A stretch of DNA of 64,000 nucleotides. It comes from Shewanella oncorhynchi (GTDB lineage Bacteria > Pseudomonadota > Gammaproteobacteria > Enterobacterales > Shewanellaceae). The stretch spans positions 1 through 64,000 of the forward strand of contig NZ_JABAEB010000018.1 in the NCBI RefSeq assembly GCF_012584455.1, read 5' to 3'. Both the position numbers and the translations under genes were made by a program. This document shows positions 55,778-64,000 of this stretch, in pieces; the stretch's first letter is position 1; the number at the start of each line of letters is the position of its first letter. The notes under the pieces were generated by a model. It saw only the letters and a list, made by a program, of their open reading frames with translations. It did not search any database and was not told the origin of the DNA.

Positions 55778-56161
55778 TTGAGTAAGGTTTTAGCGCGTCG
55801 TGGCCGGTGGTCAGCCTATAAATTGGTGATGATGCAGGCGGCGGTCGCTGGGGGTGCTTCAATTCTCTTTTTCGCCGTGTGGGGAGTTCAGTTTGGCTAT
55901 TCTGCATTAGCAGGTGGTTCAATCGCTGTGCTCCCTAATTTTGTATTCGCAACCCTCGCTTTCTCCCACACGGGAGCAAGTTCAGCTGCAAAAGTCATAA
56001 AGACTTTTTACTGGGGGGAAGCGGTAAAGTTGCTGTTAACCATCGCAATGTTTTCGTTTGTATTTATCAATCTTAAGGTCGCTTTTATGCCGCTTTTTGT
56101 TTGTTATGTGCTGACGCTAATCGTGCATTGGACAGCTCCTTTATACTTCAAGCAAAGTTAA
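55778..56161 (+). CDS. atpI: ATP synthase assembly protein AtpI
   Basis: A 127-residue protein with four predicted transmembrane helices. It helps c-ring assembly or Mg2+ uptake; it is not an enzyme subunit. The start is TTG 55778, with the strong site GGAGAGGA upstream; ATGs further upstream would add unlikely residues. It is the first gene of the atp operon, 12 bases before atpB. Confidence 0.9.
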   Translation: MSKVLARRGRWSAYKLVMMQAAVAGGASILFFAVWGVQFGYSALAGGSIAVLPNFVFATLAFSHTGASSAAKVIKTFYWGEAVKLLLTIAMFSFVFINLKVAFMPLFVCYVLTLIVHWTAPLYFKQS

Positions 56162-56170
56162 GTGGGATGA

Positions 56171-56968
<798 letters not shown>

Positions 56969-57017
56969 GGATTGCTGAAGAAATTTTAAACTAAATCATC
57001 AACTAATATAGATTTAG

Positions 57018-57284
<267 letters not shown>

Positions 57285-57321
57285 AAAACGCTTCTGTCTT
57301 AACTCTAAATAGGAGGCTGTT

Positions 57322-57792
57322 GTGAATTTCAACGCTACCCTAATCGGTCAGACGGTCGCCTTTATCATCTTCGTGTGGTTTTGCATGAAGTTTGTATGGC
57401 CCCCTTTGATGAATGCCATCGAAGAGCGCCAAAAAAGGATTGCTGACGGTCTAGCTGATGCTGATCGTGCGGTAAAAGACCTGGAGTTGGCACAAGCGAA
57501 AGCGACTGACCAACTAAAAGAAGCCAAGGTAACGGCTAATGAAATTATTGAGCAAGCTAACAAGCGTAAAGCTCAAATAGTTGAAGAAGCCAAAACCGAA
57601 GCAGACGCTGAGCGTGCTAAAATCATCGCTCAGGGTAAAGCAGAAATTGAAGCTGAACGTAATCGCGTCAAAGAGGATCTGCGTAAGCAGGTTGCTACTC
57701 TTGCCATCATGGGTGCTGAGAAGATCCTTGAGCGTTCTATTGATCCAGCCGCCCACAGTGACATAGTTAATAAACTAGTCGCTGAAATTTGA
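57322..57792 (+). CDS. atpF: ATP synthase subunit b
   Basis: 156 residues. A single N-terminal membrane helix (about 5-25) is followed by a long charged coiled coil (about 30-140) that forms the peripheral stalk. GTG start with a perfect AGGAGG site 6 bases upstream. Confidence 0.97.
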
Positions 57793-57807
57793 TAAGGGAG
57801 TTGAGTT

Positions 57808-58341
57808 ATGGCTGAATTAACCACCATCGCTCGCCCTTACGCAAAGGCAGCTTTTGACTTTGCTATTGAACAAGATGCAGTGGATTCTTGGGCTGAAATG
57901 CTCACGTTTGCCGCATTGGTGAGTGAAAACGAAACCATGCAACCACTGTTAGCTGGCTCTTTAGCCAGCACTAAGCTCGCAGCACTCTTTATTAGTGTGT
58001 GTGGTGAGCAAGTCAATGTGCAAGGTCAAAACCTGATAAAGGTAATGGCTGAAAACGGTCGCTTAAAGGTGCTACCTGCTGTATCTCAGTTATTTACTGA
58101 ATACCGTAATGAGTGGGCAAAAGAAGTAGAAGCCGATGTGGTTTCTGCAACTGAGCTGAGCTCTGAACAACAACAGCAGATTAGTATTTCTTTAGAGAAA
58201 CGTCTCGCACGCAAAGTTAAGCTGAATTGTAGCACTGACGCCGCGCTCATCGCCGGTGTAATCATTAAGACAGGAGACCTAGTCATCGATGGCTCGGTCC
58301 GCGGTAAGTTATCGCGTCTGTCTGATAAGCTGCAGTCGTAA
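57808..58341 (+). CDS. atpH: ATP synthase subunit delta
   Basis: 177 residues; links the b stalk to the top of F1. The N-terminal helical domain begins [12 protein letters not shown] and the C-terminal part is [16 protein letters not shown]. It lies 15 bases after atpF and 14 bases before atpA. Confidence 0.97.
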   Translation: MAELTTIARPYAKAAFDFAIEQDAVDSWAEMLTFAALVSENETMQPLLAGSLASTKLAALFISVCGEQVNVQGQNLIKVMAENGRLKVLPAVSQLFTEYRNEWAKEVEADVVSATELSSEQQQQISISLEKRLARKVKLNCSTDAALIAGVIIKTGDLVIDGSVRGKLSRLSDKLQS

Positions 58342-58355
58342 TTGGGAGTTTGAGC

Positions 58356-59897
58356 ATGCAACTGAATTCCACTGAAATCAGCGATCTGATTAAGCAGCGG
58401 ATCGAGCAGTTCGAAGTCGTTAGCGAATCTCGTAACGAAGGTACTATCGTTGCGGTAAGTGACGGCATCATCCGCATCCACGGCCTAGCCGACGTGATGC
58501 AAGGTGAGATGATCGAACTGCCTGGTAACCGTTTTGCAATCGCGTTGAACCTTGAACGTGATTCTGTCGGTGCCGTAGTAATGGGTCCTTATGCTGATTT
58601 AGCAGAAGGCGTAAAAGTGAAAACGACTGGCCGTATTCTGGAAGTTCCAGTTGGTCGCGGTCTTCTTGGCCGCGTTGTTAACACTCTAGGTGAGCCAATT
58701 GACGGTAAAGGACCTATCGATAACGATGGTTTCTCGCCAATTGAAGTTATCGCACCAGGTGTTATTGAACGTCAGTCTGTTGATCAACCAGTTCAAACTG
58801 GTTATAAAGCCGTTGATGCCATGATCCCTATCGGTCGTGGCCAGCGTGAATTGATCATTGGCGACCGTCAAACTGGTAAAACAGCTATGGCGATCGACGC
58901 AATCATCAACCAGAAAAATTCTGGCATTAAATGTGTGTACGTTGCGATTGGCCAAAAGGCTTCTACTATCGCTAACGTAGTGCGCAAGCTAGAAGAACAC
59001 GGTGCTTTAGCTAACACTATCGTTGTTGTTGCAACGGCTTCTGAAGCTGCTGCTCTGCAATATTTAGCGCCATATTCTGGTTGTTCTATGGGTGAATACT
59101 TCCGTGACCGCGGTGAAGATTCTTTGATCGTATACGATGATTTGTCTAAGCAAGCAGTTGCTTATCGTCAAATTTCGTTATTGCTCAAGCGTCCACCAGG
59201 CCGTGAAGCTTACCCAGGTGACGTATTCTATCTACACTCACGTTTATTAGAGCGTGCATCACGCGTTAACGCGATTTATGTAGAGAAGTTCACTAAAGGT
59301 GCAGTAACTGGCAAAACTGGTTCTTTAACCGCGCTGCCGATTATTGAAACGCAAGCGGGTGACGTTTCTGCATTCGTACCGACCAACGTAATTTCTATTA
59401 CCGATGGTCAGATCTTCCTTGAGACCGATCTGTTTAACTCTGGCCTACGTCCAGCGGTTAACCCAGGTATTTCTGTTTCTCGTGTTGGTGGTGCGGCTCA
59501 GACTAAGATCATCAAGAAACTGTCTGGTGGTATTCGTACCGCACTAGCACAGTATCGTGAGCTTGCTGCGTTCTCGCAATTTGCATCTGATCTTGACGAT
59601 GCAACACGTGCTCAGCTTGAGCATGGTGTGCGTGTTACCGAACTGATGAAGCAAAAGCAATATGCTCCTATGAGCGTAGCCGCTCAAGCTGTGTCTATTT
59701 TCTCAGCTGAAAAAGGTTACCTGAAGAGTGTTGAGCTGAATAAGGTCGGTAATTTCGAAGCCGCTCTGCTCTCGTTCATGAACAGCGAGCATGCTCCTTT
59801 AATGAAGCTTATCAATGATACTGGCGATTATAGCGCTGATATCGAAGCTGAATTAAAAGCTGGCCTCGACAAGTTCGTAGCAACCCAAACCTGGTAA
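58356..59897 (+). CDS. atpA: ATP synthase subunit alpha
   Basis: 513 residues, the same length as E. coli AtpA. The non-catalytic nucleotide site has Walker A GDRQTGKT at 169-176. ATG 58356 is used, with GGGAG 7 bases upstream; an in-frame TTG at 58350 is not supported. Confidence 0.99.
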   Translation: MQLNSTEISDLIKQRIEQFEVVSESRNEGTIVAVSDGIIRIHGLADVMQGEMIELPGNRFAIALNLERDSVGAVVMGPYADLAEGVKVKTTGRILEVPVGRGLLGRVVNTLGEPIDGKGPIDNDGFSPIEVIAPGVIERQSVDQPVQTGYKAVDAMIPIGRGQRELIIGDRQTGKTAMAIDAIINQKNSGIKCVYVAIGQKASTIANVVRKLEEHGALANTIVVVATASEAAALQYLAPYSGCSMGEYFRDRGEDSLIVYDDLSKQAVAYRQISLLLKRPPGREAYPGDVFYLHSRLLERASRVNAIYVEKFTKGAVTGKTGSLTALPIIETQAGDVSAFVPTNVISITDGQIFLETDLFNSGLRPAVNPGISVSRVGGAAQTKIIKKLSGGIRTALAQYRELAAFSQFASDLDDATRAQLEHGVRVTELMKQKQYAPMSVAAQAVSIFSAEKGYLKSVELNKVGNFEAALLSFMNSEHAPLMKLINDTGDYSADIEAELKAGLDKFVATQTW

Positions 59898-59947
59898 CAA
59901 TGATAGAGGTGTCTTAAGACACCTCAGGTCCAGATTGGAGAGTAGAG

Positions 59948-60808
59948 ATGGCCGGCGCTAAAGAGATTAAAACCAAGATCGCGAGTGTGAAAAACACTCA
60001 GAAGATCACGTCCGCCATGGAAATGGTGGCAGCCAGCAAAATGCGCAGAGCGCAGGAACGCATGGCTGCGAGCCGTCCATATGCGGAAAGCATGCGTAAG
60101 GTGATCGGTCACGTCGCGCAAGGTTCTCTCGAGTATAAACACCCCTATTTGGAGGTGAGAGAGGCTAAGCGGGTTGGTTACATTGTTGTAGCAACCGACC
60201 GTGGCCTTTGTGGTGGTCTGAACGTTAACCTTTTCAAAAAGGTTATTGCAGACGTGAAAAGCTGGAAAGCCCAAGGTGCAGAATTTGAATTTTGCCCTAT
60301 CGGTGCACGTAGTGTGCAGTTTTTCAAAAACTTCGGTGGACAAGTGTCTGCTCACGCTTCAGGTTTAGGCGATGCTCCAAAGCTCGCTGACTTGATCGGG
60401 ACAGTCGGTGTCATGCTAGAAGCTTACAACGAAGGCAAGCTGGATCGTCTGTACGTGGTATTTAACAAATTTGTGAATACTATGACGCAGACTCCTGTGA
60501 TCGAGCAGCTGCTACCTTTGCCTAAATCAGAAGATGATGAAACTGCTCATCGTTGGGATTATATCTACGAGCCAGATCCAAAAGCACTTTTGGATACTTT
60601 ATTGGTCCGTTATGTAGAATCTCAGGTTTACCAAGGTGTTGTTGAAAACATTGCCTCTGAACAAGCTGCCCGTATGGTGGCAATGAAGTCGGCAACAGAC
60701 AACGCGGGTGAGCTTATCAACGACTTGCAACTGGTCTATAACAAGGCCCGTCAGGCTGCGATTACGCAGGAACTGTCGGAAATTGTTTCTGGTGCCTCTG
60801 CGGTTTAG
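59948..60808 (+). CDS. atpG: ATP synthase subunit gamma
   Basis: 286 residues, the central rotary shaft. The N-terminal helix ([20 protein letters not shown]) and the C-terminal helix ([20 protein letters not shown]) form the coiled coil that turns inside alpha3beta3. Confidence 0.98.
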   Translation: MAGAKEIKTKIASVKNTQKITSAMEMVAASKMRRAQERMAASRPYAESMRKVIGHVAQGSLEYKHPYLEVREAKRVGYIVVATDRGLCGGLNVNLFKKVIADVKSWKAQGAEFEFCPIGARSVQFFKNFGGQVSAHASGLGDAPKLADLIGTVGVMLEAYNEGKLDRLYVVFNKFVNTMTQTPVIEQLLPLPKSEDDETAHRWDYIYEPDPKALLDTLLVRYVESQVYQGVVENIASEQAARMVAMKSATDNAGELINDLQLVYNKARQAAITQELSEIVSGASAV

Positions 60809-60813
60809 GTTAG

Positions 60814-62235
<1,422 letters not shown>

Positions 62236-62271
62236 CTAAGTATTCATACTTAGTTTTTTAAGGAGAACGGG

Positions 62272-62700
62272 ATGGCAGCCATGACAGTACATCTTGATAT
62301 TGTAAGCGCAGAGAGCAAAATCTTCTCTGGTCGTGTAGCTTCGCTGCAAGTGACTGGTTCTGAAGGTGAGTTGGGCATAATGCATGGCCACGCTCCTTTG
62401 CTTAGTTATATCAAACCTGGCATGGCGCGCATCGTCAAGCAAGACGGCAGTGAAGAAGTGTTTTACCTTTCAGGTGGTATTCTGGAAGTGCAGCCTTCTT
62501 CTGTCTCCGTATTGGCTGATGTGGTTATGCGTGCCAAAGATATTGATGAGCAAGCGGCATTAGAAGCTAAGCGTCGTGCAGAAGCCCATATGGCAACTGC
62601 TGGCGCTGACTTCAATTATGACGCGGCTATGGTTGAGTTAGCTAAGGCTATGGCTCAATTACGTGTTGTTGAAACCATCAAGAAAAACATTGCCAGATAA
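62272..62700 (+). CDS. atpC: ATP synthase subunit epsilon
   Basis: 142 residues. An N-terminal beta-sandwich (about 1-87) and a two-helix C-terminal arm (about 90-140) that can inhibit ATP hydrolysis. The start is ATG after AAGGAGAA. It is the last gene of the atp operon. Confidence 0.97.
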   Translation: MAAMTVHLDIVSAESKIFSGRVASLQVTGSEGELGIMHGHAPLLSYIKPGMARIVKQDGSEEVFYLSGGILEVQPSSVSVLADVVMRAKDIDEQAALEAKRRAEAHMATAGADFNYDAAMVELAKAMAQLRVVETIKKNIAR

Positions 62701-62714
62701 GGTTATTGTTTGTG

Positions 62715-62744
62715 AAAAAAGGCGACCCTATGGTCGCCTTTTTT
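62715..62744 (+). terminator. intrinsic terminator of the atp operon
   Basis: The stem AAAAAAGGCGACC / GGTCGCCTTTTTT (13 bp) has a CTAT loop and a T6 run. Confidence 0.92.
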
Positions 62745-62898
62745 GTGTCTAAAAATGGGATAGATTGGCATTCTTGCATGTCTTTGATTGACTCGCATCG
62801 CTATCTACTTCGCTTTTCGATGTGCTTTCCGTTAAAATTGCGCCACTAAATCGACCGCAATTTTTCACCCTCTTGGGTATTTTTTCAAGGATATGGTA

Positions 62899-64000
62899 AT
62901 GGCATTAAATGTAGTGATCTTAGCGGCTGGCAAGGGAACACGGATGCGCTCTGATCTTCCTAAGGTATTACATCCCATCGCCCATAAGAGCATGGTGCAA
63001 CATGTCATCGATACCGCTAATAAAGTTGGCAGTGACTCTATTCAGTTAGTCTATGGTTATGGTGCCGACAAGCTACAAGCCTGTTTGGGTGAGCAACAAC
63101 TTAACTGGGTATTGCAAGCCGAGCAATTAGGCACAGGTCATGCGGTTGCACAGGCTAGCCCACATATCGCCGACAGCGATACAGTACTTATTCTTTATGG
63201 CGATGTGCCGTTGATCCAGACATCAACTCTCGAAGCCTTACTCGCCGCCCGTCCTGAAAATGGCGTTGCTATTTTAACAGTGAATTTAGCGAATCCTATG
63301 GGTTATGGCCGTATTGTCCGTGAGCAAGGAAAAGTCATTGGAATTATTGAGCAAAAAGATGCGACTGCAGAACAGTTGCTGATCAACGAAATTAACACCG
63401 GCATCATGGCGGTTCCGGGTAAACAACTTAAAACTTGGTTGAGCCGTTTATCGAACAATAATGCCCAAGGCGAATATTATCTAACGGATATTATTGCTAT
63501 GGCGCACGCTGATGGCGTTGCTATTGATACTGCTCAGCCACAATCGGCCATTGAAGTTGAAGGCGCCAATAATCGCGTGCAATTAGCGCAACTTGAACGT
63601 GCTTACCAAGCTCGTGAAGCCGAAAAACTCATGTTGGCGGGGGCGAACCTTCGCGACCCAAGCCGTATCGATATCCGTGGTGAAGTCACTGTTGGTATGG
63701 ATGTGATGATCGATATTAATGTGATATTTGAAGGCAAAGTGACCTTGGGTAATAATGTGACTATTGGCGCAGGCGCGATTTTAATTGATTGTGAGATTGC
63801 CGATGATGCTGAGATCAAGCCTTACTCTATTATCGAAGGTGCTACGCTTGGTGTTGCAGCCAGTGCTGGCCCATTTGCACGTTTACGTCCGGGAGCAGAA
63901 CTTAAGCAAGATGCACATATAGGCAACTTTGTTGAAGTGAAAAAAGCGGTGATTGGTGTGGGATCCAAAGCTGGGCACTTAGCCTATTTAGGCGATGCCA
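62899..64000 (+). CDS. glmU: bifunctional GlmU (N-acetylglucosamine-1-phosphate uridyltransferase / glucosamine-1-phosphate acetyltransferase), 3'-truncated by the window
   Basis: Makes UDP-GlcNAc for peptidoglycan and LPS. The first 367 codons are present; the gene continues beyond the window. The pyrophosphorylase loop [15 protein letters not shown] covers 8-22. The hexapeptide beta-helix domain begins near 230 ([26 protein letters not shown]). The acetyltransferase base His lies in [12 protein letters not shown] near the cut. ATG 62899 is preferred over an in-frame ATG at 62893, because AAGGA is 8 bases upstream. It lies downstream of atpC as in E. coli. Confidence 0.95.
   Translation, partial: MALNVVILAAGKGTRMRSDLPKVLHPIAHKSMVQHVIDTANKVGSDSIQLVYGYGADKLQACLGEQQLNWVLQAEQLGTGHAVAQASPHIADSDTVLILYGDVPLIQTSTLEALLAARPENGVAILTVNLANPMGYGRIVREQGKVIGIIEQKDATAEQLLINEINTGIMAVPGKQLKTWLSRLSNNNAQGEYYLTDIIAMAHADGVAIDTAQPQSAIEVEGANNRVQLAQLERAYQAREAEKLMLAGANLRDPSRIDIRGEVTVGMDVMIDINVIFEGKVTLGNNVTIGAGAILIDCEIADDAEIKPYSIIEGATLGVAASAGPFARLRPGAELKQDAHIGNFVEVKKAVIGVGSKAGHLAYLGDA

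Overview
The window is core chromosome of a Gammaproteobacterium, most likely Shewanella. This rests on gene order and on protein sequences that read like Shewanella orthologues, such as RnpA, MnmE and GlmU. It covers the replication-origin region: mioC, an E. coli-type oriC and mnmG-rsmG-parA-parB-atp-glmU on one side, and mnmE-yidC-yidD-rnpA-rpmH, dnaA-dnaN-recF-gyrB and glyQS on the other. I saw no insertion sequence, prophage, CRISPR array or tRNA. The left edge holds a leftward rRNA-operon promoter whose rRNA genes lie outside the window. The right edge cuts glmU.

Layout. 1-260: rrn promoter and leader (minus). 258-7719: gamma-carbonic-anhydrase-like YrdA, DUF1488, aroE, truncated haemoglobin, hemF, tsaC, yrdD, smg, dprA and a LysM protein. 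7857-13510: def-fmt-rsmB-trkA-trkH. 13565-18717: a divergent hemG paralogue, an ArsR-type regulator with a persulfide-sensor-like cysteine pair, a second trkH-hemG pair, yigZ and pepQ. 19208-22544: fadBA. 22788-28303: globin-coupled diguanylate cyclase, tusA, a MOSC protein and a 1062-residue exported propeller-amidohydrolase. 28474-37793: tag, glyQS, an HDOD protein, an orphan pxpC-like gene, a four-gene sulfite-dehydrogenase-like operon with three cytochromes c, and a GST. 37904-44131: gyrB, recF, dnaN, dnaA (minus). 44577-48407: rpmH, rnpA, yidD, yidC, mnmE. 48491-53802: POT transporter, mioC, oriC, mnmG, rsmG. 53876-55552: parAB. 55778-62700: atpIBEFHAGDC. 62899-end: glmU.

The main thread beyond housekeeping is chromosome replication and segregation. 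The window holds dnaA, dnaN, oriC with DnaA boxes and about 20 GATC sites, parA, parB, and three exact 16-bp palindromes TGTTCCACGTGGAACA that match the known parS consensus. A fourth, imperfect one lies inside recF. One exact site lies inside the amidohydrolase gene, and another is the stem of a perfect 32-bp palindrome that should also act as a transcription terminator. A second cluster of DnaA-box-like sites and palindromes lies between dnaA and rpmH.

A secondary thread is haem and redox-sulfur metabolism: hemF, two hemG, a thiol-type ArsR regulator, TusA with a MOSC protein, a globin-coupled cyclase, and the molybdenum/cytochrome c operon. I found no clearly novel multi-gene system. The best candidates for a second look are the parS-terminator hybrid, the duplicated trkH/hemG locus with its regulator, and the three-cytochrome sulfite-dehydrogenase-like operon.
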